Below, piece by piece: positions 26,879-36,843 of a DNA stretch of 64,000 nt. The position numbers and the translations under genes are program-made. The notes beneath the pieces are model-generated. The model was not told where the DNA came from. It was given only the letters and a program-made list of their open reading frames with translations, and did not search any database. Each line of letters starts with the position of its first letter. Positions within the stretch are counted from its first letter, which is position 1. This stretch comes from Erysipelotrichales bacterium (GTDB taxonomy: Bacteria > Bacillota_I > Bacilli_A > Acholeplasmatales > WRBM01): the NCBI GenBank assembly GCA_009784525.1, contig WRBM01000003.1, positions 1 through 64,000 on the forward strand. The letters run 5' to 3'.

Positions 26879-28264
26879 TTACTGACAAATTTTTCCTGGG
26901 TTAAGAATATTGTTGGGATCAAATGATTTTTTTATCCCTTGCATAATCGCAATTTGCGTTGGTCCAACTTGTTCCAGAAGATACTTCTTCTTAGCATAAC
27001 CAATTCCATGCTCACCAGAAACTAAACCACCAACTTCAAAAGCTTTCTGATACATTAAATCAAAAACAATGTCTAATCTTTTAGAAAACTCTTCGGCACT
27101 CATTTCATCTTGACAAAGATAAATATGTAAGTTTCCATCACCAGCATGACCAAATGAAGGAATTCTTATCTTATGCTTTTTAGCTAAATCATAAGTAAAG
27201 CGCAAATAACTGTCAATCTCAGAAACTGGCACAACTACGTCACATTCATCGATATTAGTTGTTGAGCTCTTAATTGCTTCCAAGAAACTTCCGCGAGTCT
27301 GCCAAACAGCATCCTTACGTTCTTTAGTATCAACGATTAAAGCATCTAAAGCTTTCAAATCCGTTAAAGCTAAATCTGCTACTTTTTTATAATCACTTTC
27401 AACTTGTTCCCGACTATTTCCGTCAAAAGTTAAAAGAATATATGATGTATTATTTTTATCTGGGAATTTTTTACCTAAATATTCTTCCGCAAAAATAAGT
27501 GTTCCTTTTTCAAAAAACTCAATTGCGCAAGGAATAATTTTTGACTGCTTAATTTTTGGCACAGCAGCGATTGCTTCTTTAGCACTTGGAAAGGGCATTA
27601 AAATACTTAATGATTCTTTTGGCAATGGCAACAATTTAACGATTACTTTGGTAATAATACCTAATGTGCCTTCGCTACCAATAAATAAATGTTTTAAAGA
27701 ATATCCGCTCGAATCCTTTTGAACTTTACCGCCGACATTAATAATCTCACCACTAGCTAGTACTACTTCTAAACCCATAATCCAATCTCTTGTTACACCG
27801 TATTTTACAGCACGCATTCCTCCGGCATTTGTAGAAATGTTACCACCAATTGTCGCACTCTTTTCACCCGGATCCGGTGCATAGAAGAAACCTTTCGGTT
27901 CAACATATTCATAAATATTCATTAATAATACACCCGGCTCTAAAGTCAAGGTCATATTCTTTTCATCAAGTTCGATAATTTTATCCATCTTAGTCATATC
28001 AAGCATGATTCCACCTGAAACAGCGACACAACTTCCAACTAAACCTGTTCCGGAACCGCGGACAGTAACTGGTATTTTCTTCTCATTAGCATAAGTCATT
28101 ATCTTACTGATATCTTTCGCAGATTCGACTTTAAGCACACAGTGTGGTGCTTTAATTATCGTTTTTAGTTCATCCTTATGATAATCCTCTGAAACATTTG
28201 CGCCTGAGAAGATATTATCTTTGCCAACAATCTTTTCTAAAAACTCAAAATCTTTATTATTCAC
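26879..28264 (-). CDS. FAD-linked D-lactate dehydrogenase (LctD/GlcD family)
   Basis: The 461-residue flavoprotein has the FAD_binding_4 signature VTVRGSGTGLVGSCVAVSGG, DPGEKSATIGGNISTNAGG, and the C-terminal HAGDGNLH metal site. The frame is open for 10 more codons, but the GTG at 28264 has AAAGGAAAG before it and lies just after the etfA stop, so I start there. With EtfB and EtfA it matches the Acetobacterium-type LctBCD, which oxidises D-lactate to pyruvate and drives NAD+ reduction with ferredoxin oxidation. Here the lactate could come from MurQ. Confidence 0.88.
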   Translation of the reverse strand: MNNKDFEFLEKIVGKDNIFSGANVSEDYHKDELKTIIKAPHCVLKVESAKDISKIMTYANEKKIPVTVRGSGTGLVGSCVAVSGGIMLDMTKMDKIIELDEKNMTLTLEPGVLLMNIYEYVEPKGFFYAPDPGEKSATIGGNISTNAGGMRAVKYGVTRDWIMGLEVVLASGEIINVGGKVQKDSSGYSLKHLFIGSEGTLGIITKVIVKLLPLPKESLSILMPFPSAKEAIAAVPKIKQSKIIPCAIEFFEKGTLIFAEEYLGKKFPDKNNTSYILLTFDGNSREQVESDYKKVADLALTDLKALDALIVDTKERKDAVWQTRGSFLEAIKSSTTNIDECDVVVPVSEIDSYLRFTYDLAKKHKIRIPSFGHAGDGNLHIYLCQDEMSAEEFSKRLDIVFDLMYQKAFEVGGLVSGEHGIGYAKKKYLLEQVGPTQIAIMQGIKKSFDPNNILNPGKICQ

Positions 28265-28268
28265 AGAT

Positions 28269-29459
28269 TTACTTTCCTTTCTTGATTTTTTCAATAAGTT
28301 CTGGAACTATTTCAAAAACATTCCCGACTATGCTATAATGCGAAACAGCAAAAATCGGTGCTTTAGGATCGCTATTTATACTAATAACCAACTCACTACC
28401 AGCGATTCCCGTCGCATATTGAATTGCGCCAGAAATCCCCAGATTAATAATAACTTTTGGTGAAACAGTTCTTCCTGATAAGCCAATTTGTTTTTTAGCA
28501 TCAATCAATCCTTGTTCAGACATTGGTCTTGTACAAGCAATTGAAGCACCTAATAAATCAGCTAATTCATAAACAATCTTTAATTCTGCCTGACTTTTAA
28601 AAGCTCGACCTACCGCAATTAAAACTTCTGCTTCGCTAATATCTTCTGTTTTTTCTTTTAAAGTCTCAGAAATTACTTTGATTGTCGACGCAAATGAAAT
28701 ACCATCTAAAGTCATTTTTTTGACTATACCGTGTGGTGTAACTTTTTCGCCTGCTTTAAAGATTTTATAACGGACTGTCGCAAGTTGCGGGCGGTGACTA
28801 GGACAAATTATCTGAGCCATAATATTTCCGCCAAAAGCCGGACGAATCTGAATTAAATCAGTATTAGCTTTAACATCTAGTTTTGTACAATCTGCTGTAA
28901 GCCCAGTTTTAAAGCGACCAGCTACTTTTGGAGCGAAAGAGCGTCCTTGGGCTGTACCGCCAAATAAAAGTGATGAAGGTTTAATCTTTTCGATAAAATC
29001 TTCAAAAACATTAGTATAGGCTTCGATATTAAATTTAGCTAATTCCTTTTGATCATAAACATAAACAATATCAGCACCATGACTTAAAAGTTCCGCAACC
29101 ATCGTTTCAGTTTGATGACCAATTATGATCGCAAAAGCTTTCTGATTAATTTTTTTAGCTAATTCTTTAGCTTTGGCCAAAAGCTCAAAAGCTACAGGAT
29201 GAATCTTATTATTCTGATGTTCAACATAAACACCAATATCGCGCCATTTTGTTTTATCTAAAGCATTTTCTTCTTTTGTTTCAAAAAATTCAATAACGCC
29301 TTTTGGACCTTTGTTAACGCAAATTTTACAAAACTTACAAGCCTCATTAATCAATAATTCTTTCCCTTGTCTTTCAAAAGCATCAAAAGGGCAAAGTTTA
29401 ATTAAATCAGCAATTATCTCTTCAGTTAATTTTTCTTGATGAACAACTAATTTTTTCAT
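28269..29459 (-). CDS. etfA: electron-transfer flavoprotein alpha subunit with Fe-S N terminus
   Basis: The 396-residue EtfA has the C-terminal FAD domain signature ([48 protein letters not shown]). The first 60 residues form a ferredoxin-like segment with four cysteines (LCPF near 24 and CKFCKIC near 43-49), enough for one [4Fe-4S] cluster, as in lactate dehydrogenase-linked EtfA (LctC). It overlaps etfB by 4 bases. The extra cluster suggests contact with ferredoxin. Confidence 0.92.
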   Translation of the reverse strand: MKKLVVHQEKLTEEIIADLIKLCPFDAFERQGKELLINEACKFCKICVNKGPKGVIEFFETKEENALDKTKWRDIGVYVEHQNNKIHPVAFELLAKAKELAKKINQKAFAIIIGHQTETMVAELLSHGADIVYVYDQKELAKFNIEAYTNVFEDFIEKIKPSSLLFGGTAQGRSFAPKVAGRFKTGLTADCTKLDVKANTDLIQIRPAFGGNIMAQIICPSHRPQLATVRYKIFKAGEKVTPHGIVKKMTLDGISFASTIKVISETLKEKTEDISEAEVLIAVGRAFKSQAELKIVYELADLLGASIACTRPMSEQGLIDAKKQIGLSGRTVSPKVIINLGISGAIQYATGIAGSELVISINSDPKAPIFAVSHYSIVGNVFEIVPELIEKIKKGK

Positions 29460-30250
29460 TTATTTCCCTCCGATAGGAGATTATTGTCTTCAAATATTTG
29501 AAGTAGAGTATCTGTAACTTTATCCTTAATCATAACTCTTTTAACATTGCTTTCTGGTGGGAAAATACGCTCAACTTGAGTTGGCGATCCCTTTAAGCCA
29601 TAATTGCTTTCATTTTTATCATACATATTATCTAAGGAAAAGACTTTGATTTCATAATCATTAAAGTCTTTTGAGCGTTTATAAGAAGGAAGGCGAGGCG
29701 TAAAAATATCCTTTTCTGTCGTTATTAAAGCAGGTAATTTTAGTTCCTCAATACGTTCATAAAGTTCATCACTTGATTTTACAGTTAAACTCTTCTTGTC
29801 AATTTTAACAATTTCCTCAACATAGGCAATATGGGGTATACTTAGGAATTCCGCGATTTCCGGACCAGTCTGCGCTGTATCACCATCAATCGTCTGTTTT
29901 CCACAGATAATTATGTCATATTCTCCAAGACTTGTGATTCCCTGACTTAAAGTGTACGCTGTAGCAACAACATCCGCACCACCAAAACGACGATCAGAAA
30001 GCAATAAGGCTTCATCAGCGCCCATCCATAAAGCTTCGTTAAGAACTTTTTTAGCAGCTGGCGGTCCCATGGAAATAGCTGTTAAATGGCCATTTGTTTT
30101 TTCCTTTAAATATAATCCCGTTTCCAAAGCATATAAATCATATGGATTAAGTTTAGTGTTATTTCCATCCCTGATCAAAACTCCCGTTTTTTCATCAACT
30201 TTAACATCGCTGGAATCAGGCACCTGTTTAATACAAACGATTATTTTCAT
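29456..30250 (-). CDS. etfB: electron-transfer flavoprotein beta subunit
   Basis: The 264-residue EtfB has [20 protein letters not shown] at the start, NPYDLYALE, and the loop [18 protein letters not shown]. The D-G-D-T-A-Q-x-G-P form of this loop is typical of bifurcating or confurcating Etfs, which bind a second FAD in place of AMP. It pairs with EtfA and the D-lactate dehydrogenase encoded next to it. It starts 14 bases after murQ with an AGGAGAAG ribosome site. Confidence 0.92.
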   Translation of the reverse strand: MKIIVCIKQVPDSSDVKVDEKTGVLIRDGNNTKLNPYDLYALETGLYLKEKTNGHLTAISMGPPAAKKVLNEALWMGADEALLLSDRRFGGADVVATAYTLSQGITSLGEYDIIICGKQTIDGDTAQTGPEIAEFLSIPHIAYVEEIVKIDKKSLTVKSSDELYERIEELKLPALITTEKDIFTPRLPSYKRSKDFNDYEIKVFSLDNMYDKNESNYGLKGSPTQVERIFPPESNVKRVMIKDKVTDTLLQIFEDNNLLSEGNK

Positions 30251-30264
30251 TTTAAATACTTCTC

Positions 30265-31176
30265 CTAACCTTTTATTGCGGCATTAATCGCATTTCGTAA
30301 ATGACCTTTATTAGCATTAAGAAATGAATCAACCTCTTCTATGCTATCTATACCAGTCATAAGCGCAAAACAAGTGCTCTTAACTGACTTAAATTTATCT
30401 AAAGCTACTTTTATATCTTTTTCATCTGAGCCAGTAATATCTTTGACAATTCTAATTGCCCGTGCTTCCAATTTATGATTAGTCGGCTGCATATCAATCA
30501 TCAGATTTTCATATACTTTACCCATTTTAATCATAGCGGCAGTAGTAATCATATTACAAACCAACTTTTGCGCTGTTCCTGATTTCATTCTAGTTGAGCC
30601 AGTAACAGGCTCAGCACCAGTAATTGCTTCAATTGGATAATCAACAGCCTTGGCAATTTCCGAGTTTTCACAAGTTGTGATTCCCCCGGTTTTACAACCT
30701 AATGTTTTTGCATATTCAACACCACCTAAAGCATATGGTGTTCTGCCACTAGCGGTAATACCAACAATGACATCTTTTTTATTAACTCCGATTTTGATTA
30801 AATCTTCTTTAGCTAATTCCACACTATCTTCTGCGCCTTCAACAGCTTTGGTCATTGCTTGCATACCACCAGCCATCAAACACATAATGATATCATCAGG
30901 TACTGAATAAGTTGGACGACATTCAACCGCATCTAAAATTCCGATTCTTCCACTTGTACCAGCACCCATATAAATTAAGCGTCCACCTTCGGATAAAGCT
31001 TTAACTACCTCATCAACTAAACTAGCGATTTGAGCAACTGCTTTAGAAACGGCAATTGGTACAGTCTGATCTTCTTTGTTTAAAAGCGTAACAACAGACA
31101 ATGTATCAAGCATATCGATATTCATTGTATTTTTATTTCTGTTTTCTGTAGATATTTTCTTTAAATCAACTTTCAC
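30265..31176 (-). CDS. murQ: N-acetylmuramic acid 6-phosphate etherase MurQ
   Basis: The 303-residue SIS-domain protein has [20 protein letters not shown] with the catalytic Glu, and EGAEDS with the second Glu, then [12 protein letters not shown] and [13 protein letters not shown]. MurQ splits MurNAc-6-phosphate into GlcNAc-6-phosphate and D-lactate in the cytoplasm. The start is GTG with AAGAGGT before it. It lies between anmK and etfB, directly linking lactate release to a lactate-oxidising flavoprotein complex. Confidence 0.96.
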   Translation of the reverse strand: MKVDLKKISTENRNKNTMNIDMLDTLSVVTLLNKEDQTVPIAVSKAVAQIASLVDEVVKALSEGGRLIYMGAGTSGRIGILDAVECRPTYSVPDDIIMCLMAGGMQAMTKAVEGAEDSVELAKEDLIKIGVNKKDVIVGITASGRTPYALGGVEYAKTLGCKTGGITTCENSEIAKAVDYPIEAITGAEPVTGSTRMKSGTAQKLVCNMITTAAMIKMGKVYENLMIDMQPTNHKLEARAIRIVKDITGSDEKDIKVALDKFKSVKSTCFALMTGIDSIEEVDSFLNANKGHLRNAINAAIKG

Positions 31177-31203
31177 TTCTATTACCTCTTGTCTTTTTTA
31201 TTT

Positions 31204-32331
31204 TTAAACTGGTGTAATTTTTCCGAGGATGGCACTTCTTTTAGCGCCAGTAACATTTTTAATGTTTCCAAAAAGTCCATTAGCGCAAGCAAAACCTAGA
31301 AAAGCAAAACCTAAAGCCTCTTTATACTGACTGTCATAGCCTAATTCTTCTTGAGTATAAACTGAACATGCAGTTAATTCTTTTATCATTGAAAGCAGCG
31401 TCTTATTATAGGCACCGCCACCAGCAATAACTAATTTATCCGTTTCTGGAAAAAACTTAAGTCCTAAAGAAATTGTATAAGCTGTAAAATATGTTACTGT
31501 ATAAACAAAATCTTCTTTGCTAAATTGTTTAAAATCAACGATTTTCAATAACTTGGAAAAATATTCTGAAGAGTATTTTTCTCTGCCGGTTGATTTAGGA
31601 TAGCATTTTTGATAATAGTCATCATTTTTCATAAAGGCAAACAAATCACTTATTAATTCGCCCTTTTTAGCAGTATCACCATTAGAATCATATGCTTTAT
31701 TAAAAAAATGCTGCATTGCCTGATCGATAAGCATATTACCTGGTCCTGTATCAAAAGCTACTACGTCTTCAATTGAGCCAGCTTTTTTCAGGTAAGTGAT
31801 ATTACCGATTCCGCCGATATTCTGGAGGCAAATATTTTCTGATTTATTACTATAGATTAAATATTCTGAGTAAGGAATCAAAGGTGCTCCTTGACCACCA
31901 AGTGCCATATCCATAACCCGGAAATTATCAATAACCGGAATATTGGCTAAAGCAGCTATTACACTTGATTCGCCAATCTGCAAAGTACTTGAATGGAAAC
32001 TATCTAAATTAAAAGGGTTATGCCAAATCGTCTGACCATGATTACTAATATAATCAATATCCCTAAAAGTTAAATTATGAGTTTCCATAAAACTTACTAC
32101 TGTCTCACCATAAAACTCACCTAATTCAAAATTCATTGCACAAATCATTTGAACATTAGATTTTTCTTTACTTGAGACCGCTAACAATCTTGTTTTTAAA
32201 GATTTTGGATATGAACGGGAATAATTACTGATTACCCGATGGCTGATTTGATTATTTTTATTATTGAATTCAACATAAACAAGATCAACACCATCTAAGG
32301 AAGTACCGCTCATCATGCCAATTATCTTCAT
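31204..32331 (-). CDS. anmK: anhydro-N-acetylmuramic acid kinase AnmK
   Basis: The 375-residue ASKHA-fold protein has GMMSGTSLDGVDL at the N terminus, NIGGIGNITYL and FDTGPGNMLIDQ with the catalytic Asp, and VIAGGGAYN. AnmK hydrates and phosphorylates 1,6-anhydroMurNAc to MurNAc-6-phosphate, the substrate of MurQ encoded just downstream. Its presence implies that some imported glycan ends are in the anhydro form made by lytic transglycosylases. It overlaps the upstream kinase gene by 4 bases. Confidence 0.95.
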   Translation of the reverse strand: MKIIGMMSGTSLDGVDLVYVEFNNKNNQISHRVISNYSRSYPKSLKTRLLAVSSKEKSNVQMICAMNFELGEFYGETVVSFMETHNLTFRDIDYISNHGQTIWHNPFNLDSFHSSTLQIGESSVIAALANIPVIDNFRVMDMALGGQGAPLIPYSEYLIYSNKSENICLQNIGGIGNITYLKKAGSIEDVVAFDTGPGNMLIDQAMQHFFNKAYDSNGDTAKKGELISDLFAFMKNDDYYQKCYPKSTGREKYSSEYFSKLLKIVDFKQFSKEDFVYTVTYFTAYTISLGLKFFPETDKLVIAGGGAYNKTLLSMIKELTACSVYTQEELGYDSQYKEALGFAFLGFACANGLFGNIKNVTGAKRSAILGKITPV

Positions 32332-33242
32332 ATATTTCTAAGAGCCAGATAAAACGTTCCGATAATTGGCTCTGCCTCTTCGGCTTCATAGATAACTTTT
32401 AAATCATGCTCTTTTAAATAATTAATAAAGGCATCTTTGATTCCAAAAGCATTATTGACAAAGCCACCACGAAAGCCAACTATAAAATTATCACTAAATT
32501 TTAATTTATTTGCTAAGTTAAGAACATATTGACCAAGTGAATAACCACTTTCCTTTAATAAAATAAGAGCTTCTTCATCTTTTCTAAGTGCCTGATCGTT
32601 AATAAACCGTGCATAAGCAGCCAATTCATTTTTAGACTTGTGATACCAAATCTTTTTAATATCAAAACAATCATTGATTCCTAGGTGTTCCAAAAACTTT
32701 TTCTGAAAAGCACTTAACTTTAAGTTTTGTTCAAAAGCAGCAATTATTTTAAGTACAGCATTACTGACAAGACTAAAAGCTGAGCCCTGTTCATTTAAAA
32801 GATGTCCCCAACCACCCGAAAGCATTGTCTGGTGATCCTTATTTTTGCCAAATACAGCACTTCCCGTACCAGATAAAACAAGAACCCCTTCAGCATATTT
32901 ATCTTTAATAATTGAATAAAGTCCGATAACCGCATCATTTTCTAGTGAAACCTTAACCTTATATTTTTTTTCCAAATCATAAATAAAAGTTTGTTTTTCA
33001 TCTAAAGATAAAATACCCATTCCTGACATACCAATTTGAATAATTACTAACTCATCTTTAGAGGTCATTTTATTAAAAAGATAGTCAATTACAGCTTTGA
33101 CATTCTGTAAGGCTTTGATTTTATCAACTGCCGGACTGCCAACTCCGTTTTCAAAACGAACTATTTCTTTACCATTTAAAGCAAATAAAACTCCAAGTGT
33201 TTTTGTACCACCGGCATCAATCCCGATTATAACTTTATTCAT
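32328..33242 (-). CDS. BadF/BadG-type kinase, MurK-like
   Basis: A 304-residue ASKHA kinase with GIDAGGTKTLGVLF (7-20), LSGTGSAVFG and a GGWGHLLNEQGSAF segment. This pattern fits GlcNAc/MurNAc kinases. Between nagZ and anmK, overlapping both by 4 bases, it likely phosphorylates the free MurNAc or GlcNAc released by NamZ and NagZ. Which sugar it prefers cannot be read here. Confidence 0.82.
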   Translation of the reverse strand: MNKVIIGIDAGGTKTLGVLFALNGKEIVRFENGVGSPAVDKIKALQNVKAVIDYLFNKMTSKDELVIIQIGMSGMGILSLDEKQTFIYDLEKKYKVKVSLENDAVIGLYSIIKDKYAEGVLVLSGTGSAVFGKNKDHQTMLSGGWGHLLNEQGSAFSLVSNAVLKIIAAFEQNLKLSAFQKKFLEHLGINDCFDIKKIWYHKSKNELAAYARFINDQALRKDEEALILLKESGYSLGQYVLNLANKLKFSDNFIVGFRGGFVNNAFGIKDAFINYLKEHDLKVIYEAEEAEPIIGTFYLALRNI

Positions 33243-34816
33243 AACATGTTACCTAATGGTTTTCCTGATGGAATAATCTTTCCTTCTAAATAACGTACAA
33301 GTGTTCTTACCGAATTAGGCGTATACTCATAAACACAAGTATAGTTTAAAAGTTTTGGTTCAACATGCAAATCGTAAGGTAAACGTGTTGAGATCACATA
33401 AAGCTTGTCCCCGAATTTTTCATTTAATGTTTTTATTAAAGTTCCTTGCTTTTTAAAGAGAATCGCATTATATGAACAAAAAACAATTTGTTTAAAAACT
33501 TTAGCCATTTCCAAAACCGTCTCAACTTCCTCTTCGGTTGGATCATTAGCAATCTTTTTAACAGTAAAACCTTTTGTTTTTCTTTCAATGTAAGAACTTA
33601 ACGATGAAGTATTCCCATCATCTTCCGCAATCGTTAAGGCGATTGGATCAGTTGTGATTAAAAGCGTCTGTCCGTTTGGCTTAAAAACTTCACCTTTAAC
33701 AAGTGTTAACGATTGATCTAGAATAGTTTCTACAATATCTTTTGGCGCTTTCTCAAGTAACATTTCCCTAATTTCCGGAAACTCTTTATTTAAAAAGCCT
33801 TCCTGATATTGTTTTTGATATTGTTTCTTGAACTTTAAAATCCGAGTAACAGCCTCATCTATTCTTGATTCTGGAATCGAACCGTCTTTAACAGCCTTTA
33901 TTAAGCCTTTAAAGACTTTTTCCGGCAAATCTTGATCATGAGTCAGGCATAACAAATCCATGCCAGCCTGAACCGCAAGAATAGAACTTTCTACACTTCC
34001 AATTGTATCAGCTACTGCTTTCATTTCCATAGAATCTGAAATCAATAACCCTTGATAATTTAATTCATTACGTAAAAGATCCGTTAAGATTCGTTTAGAG
34101 ATAGTTGCGGGAACAGAGTCATAAGCAGGGAAAACGATATGAGCAGACATAACAGCCGCTACTCCTTTATCCATTGCTCTAATGAATGGCAATAATTCTG
34201 TTTTATTCAATTCCTCGATTGAACGATTAACAGTAGGCAAAGCCAGATGTGAATCAAGATTAGTATCACCATGACCTGGAAAATGCTTTACGGTCGCAAT
34301 CACGCCTTCTTTCTGCAACCCCTCAATAAAGGCATTACCGAATTTAGCTACTGTCTCAGGATCGTCAGAAAAACTTCTGACACCGATAACGGGATTTAAG
34401 GGATTATTATTAATGTCAATAGTTGGCGCAAGATTCATATTACAACCTAAAGCTAAAAGCTCTTTTCCCATTTGCGCGCCAGAAAACTTAGAGTAGTCTA
34501 CGGAACCTGTCGCCCCAATAGTCATCGCACCAGGAAAAAAAGTAGCTTCTTTTTGAATGCGAGTTACCATACCGCCTTCCTGATCGATAGAAATCAAAGG
34601 ATAAATTCCTGTTGAAGCGGAAATTAGTTGATTAAGCTTTTTATTTAAGTTAAAAAGTTGTTCATTGTTTTTACAATTACGCGCAAACAGAATAATGTTT
34701 CCAGCTTTTAGATTATTAATGTTATTTATAACAGTTTCGTCAATGTCACTTAAAAATCCAAAAACAAGCATCTGACCAATTTTTTCTTCTAAAGTTAAAT
34801 CTTTTAAATCTCTCAT
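33239..34816 (-). CDS. nagZ: beta-N-acetylhexosaminidase NagZ (GH3)
   Basis: The 525-residue GH3 enzyme has LISIDQEGGMVTRIQ, KHFPGHGDTNLDSHLALP with the Asp-His acid/base dyad of NagZ, and ISDSMEMKAV with the nucleophile Asp. A C-terminal domain (about 370-525) makes it a two-domain, Bacillus-like form. It removes terminal GlcNAc from muropeptides or glycan. There is no signal peptide, unlike secreted Bacillus NagZ, so it should act in the cytoplasm. Confidence 0.93.
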   Translation of the reverse strand: MRDLKDLTLEEKIGQMLVFGFLSDIDETVINNINNLKAGNIILFARNCKNNEQLFNLNKKLNQLISASTGIYPLISIDQEGGMVTRIQKEATFFPGAMTIGATGSVDYSKFSGAQMGKELLALGCNMNLAPTIDINNNPLNPVIGVRSFSDDPETVAKFGNAFIEGLQKEGVIATVKHFPGHGDTNLDSHLALPTVNRSIEELNKTELLPFIRAMDKGVAAVMSAHIVFPAYDSVPATISKRILTDLLRNELNYQGLLISDSMEMKAVADTIGSVESSILAVQAGMDLLCLTHDQDLPEKVFKGLIKAVKDGSIPESRIDEAVTRILKFKKQYQKQYQEGFLNKEFPEIREMLLEKAPKDIVETILDQSLTLVKGEVFKPNGQTLLITTDPIALTIAEDDGNTSSLSSYIERKTKGFTVKKIANDPTEEEVETVLEMAKVFKQIVFCSYNAILFKKQGTLIKTLNEKFGDKLYVISTRLPYDLHVEPKLLNYTCVYEYTPNSVRTLVRYLEGKIIPSGKPLGNML

Positions 34817-34835
34817 CTTTTTTCCTCCGGTAATT

Positions 34836-35981
34836 TTAATACAGCAGATATTTTTTTCTTATTTGATCAAACTCTTTGCTTTCTTTACTTAAGATAACTT
34901 CAAGTTCTTTTATCGTATAAATATCATTTTTCATATAATCGCTGCCAGTATTATAATCAAGCATACAAGGCTTACCTTCAACGTATGGTTTATTTACTTC
35001 AAATTCTTTTGGATAAAGCTTACGAATCATATAAAGCATATTCCAGCCAGTTCTGACAGGCTCGAATTTTTTACGATCGAGAACATACATTTCTACACCA
35101 CCACACAAAGCATTCTGATGTTTAGAAAAAGTTGGTGTGAAATATAAAGAACGAAAATGGACGCCAGGAAGTTTTAATTCATTTAACTTTTCAGCTAACA
35201 GTTCTGGATTGATAAAAGGCGCTCCCACAATCTGGAAAGGTTTTGTTGTTCCTCGTCCTTCAGATATATTTGTGCCTTCAAAAATACAAGTTGCTAAGAA
35301 AGCATATGACGAATCATTCGTTGGCAAATTTGGTGATAAAAACACCCATGGTAATCCGGTATCTTCAAAATCCATCGACCTTTGCCAACCCTTCATCGGC
35401 ACGACAGTTAGTTTACAACCAATTCCGTATTCCTCATTGAATAATTTAGCCATTTCACCAATCGTTAATCCATAACGCTGAGTTATCGGATAATAACCGA
35501 TAAAACTACGAAAATTCATATCTAAAATGTTTCCTTCAACCTTTTCACCGCCAACAGGATTAGGGCGGTCAAAAACAACAAATTCTTTGTTATATTCCTT
35601 GGCGGCTTCCATGCAGTAAGCCATAGTAAAAGGATATGTATAAAATCTTGCGCCGGCATCATGAATGTCGTAAGCAATGATATCTAAATCTTCAAACATT
35701 TCTTTAGTTGGTCTTCTGGTATTACCATAAAGACTATGAACGATAACGCCTGTTTTTGGGTCTTTATAACTATCAAGTTTAACCCCAGCTTGAATATCAC
35801 CTCTCACGCCGTGTTCTGGCGCAAAAAGAGCCTTTAATGTTGCTTTTTCGGCGATTATATCCGCTGATGCAACATAATTACTATCAATACCTGATGGATT
35901 AGTTATTAGTCCAACTCTTTTGCCTTTAAAAAGACTTTCAAACTCACTAATTCTTTCAATACCTAAAACAACTTTACTCAT
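34836..35981 (-). CDS. namZ: exo-beta-N-acetylmuramidase NamZ (DUF1343)
   Basis: The 381-residue protein has DUF1343 hallmarks: GKRVGLITNPSGID, FAPEHGVRGDIQAG, YDIHDAGARFYTY, FDRPNPVGG, and SEGRGTTKPFQIVGAPF. NamZ of Bacillus removes MurNAc from the non-reducing ends of peptide-free glycan. The ATG at 35981 (MSKVVLG) has GGGAG before it and is preferred to an ATG nine codons earlier. No signal peptide is present. It overlaps the DUF624 gene by 8 bases and precedes nagZ by 19 bases, so both exo-enzymes are made together. Confidence 0.92.
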   Translation of the reverse strand: MSKVVLGIERISEFESLFKGKRVGLITNPSGIDSNYVASADIIAEKATLKALFAPEHGVRGDIQAGVKLDSYKDPKTGVIVHSLYGNTRRPTKEMFEDLDIIAYDIHDAGARFYTYPFTMAYCMEAAKEYNKEFVVFDRPNPVGGEKVEGNILDMNFRSFIGYYPITQRYGLTIGEMAKLFNEEYGIGCKLTVVPMKGWQRSMDFEDTGLPWVFLSPNLPTNDSSYAFLATCIFEGTNISEGRGTTKPFQIVGAPFINPELLAEKLNELKLPGVHFRSLYFTPTFSKHQNALCGGVEMYVLDRKKFEPVRTGWNMLYMIRKLYPKEFEVNKPYVEGKPCMLDYNTGSDYMKNDIYTIKELEVILSKESKEFDQIRKKYLLY

Positions 35982-36621
35982 TTTCTTCTCCCTTATTGAA
36001 TTCTTCATATATTAATTGATGTTTGTTCATTTTTAACTCACTAACTTTTAATACTATAAAACAATAGCCACCTACACCAATAATCAAAAATATCGGTAAA
36101 GCATAAATCAAAAGTAATATCACGCCAATAAGAATTATTAAAAGTAAAAGCGTATTCAAAATATTGCTTAAAGCGAAATAAAAACTAAAGACGACCTTTT
36201 GAGGACTGTTCATATCTGCAAGATAAATAAAACTTAGCGGTAAATAGATATAAATTAGAACGTATAATAAGGCAAAGAAAGCCATAGCATAAAATCCGAC
36301 ATTTTCCAGCCAGTTTGCATTATTTTCAATATAAAACCAAAGACTCAAGCCAATTAAAGCGGCAATCATCAGCATCACAATATTTAAAAAGCAACTTGCT
36401 TGAAAATTATCCCGGAACTTCTGGAAATAATAGCGCATAATCTTTAACTGCGGATTCTTTACTTCTTTTAAACAGTAAAAAGCGGCTACTAATGCCGGAA
36501 GCATTGCAATACCTAATGTAAAGACAGAAATAAAGATTGTCAGTAGATTAACAATAAATATTATATAAAGACTTTCACAAAATTCAAAAAACTTGGAACT
36601 TGTAAATTTTTCAAAATTCAA
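35974..36621 (-). CDS. DUF624 (YesL-like) membrane protein, first copy
   Basis: A 215-residue protein with about five membrane helices and the DUF624 pattern (FCESLYIIFIVNLLTIF, ALVAAFYCLKEVK). DUF624 proteins are often encoded with CUT1 sugar ABC transporters; the role is unknown. The start is TTG, preceded by GGAAGTGAT. It is the first gene of the muropeptide operon and a paralogue of the protein at 42686. Confidence 0.8.
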   Translation of the reverse strand: MNFEKFTSSKFFEFCESLYIIFIVNLLTIFISVFTLGIAMLPALVAAFYCLKEVKNPQLKIMRYYFQKFRDNFQASCFLNIVMLMIAALIGLSLWFYIENNANWLENVGFYAMAFFALLYVLIYIYLPLSFIYLADMNSPQKVVFSFYFALSNILNTLLLLIILIGVILLLIYALPIFLIIGVGGYCFIVLKVSELKMNKHQLIYEEFNKGEENE

Positions 36622-36641
36622 GTTATCACTTCCATATAAAT

Positions 36642-36650
36642 ATTATATCA
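36642..36650 (-). promoter_or_regulatory. extended -10 promoter of the muropeptide operon
   Basis: TGATATAAT on the minus strand is a perfect extended -10 element. It lies about 20 bases before the TTG start, with no good -35 box. Inverted TTCCA/TGGAA copies lie around it between 36630 and 36672 and could be an operator. Confidence 0.6.
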
Positions 36651-36756
36651 TATTCCAAACATTTTATGGAAGATAAAAAGTAAATAATCGACAAAAAAGG
36701 CACTATAAATTACACACACGAGCAAATAAGAATAACTATAGCTAATCTTTATGAAA

Positions 36757-36798
36757 AAAAGCATAAAAAGGAAGTAAATTTAAGTTTGCTTCCTCTTA
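36757..36798 (-). terminator. terminator of the protease gene (degraded copy)
   Basis: AGGAAGCAAA and TTTACTTCCT pair with one mismatch on the minus strand, and the T-run is broken by an A. It is the diverged copy of the perfect hairpin at 39633-39671. Confidence 0.65.
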
Positions 36799-36843
36799 TT
36801 ATTATTGAATTTAACTTGCTAAAACATTAAGCAAATCTAGCAA
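36761..36843. repeat. 83-bp duplicated tail, copy A
   Basis: This segment matches 39636-39718 in 79 of 83 positions with no gap. It covers the end of the protease gene, its stop and the terminator. Confidence 0.92.

Noticed and set aside
36630-36672. TTCCA/TGGAA inverted copies as a defined operator
   Set aside because: The copies are short and unevenly spaced, so they are noted at the promoter but not claimed as a separate site.
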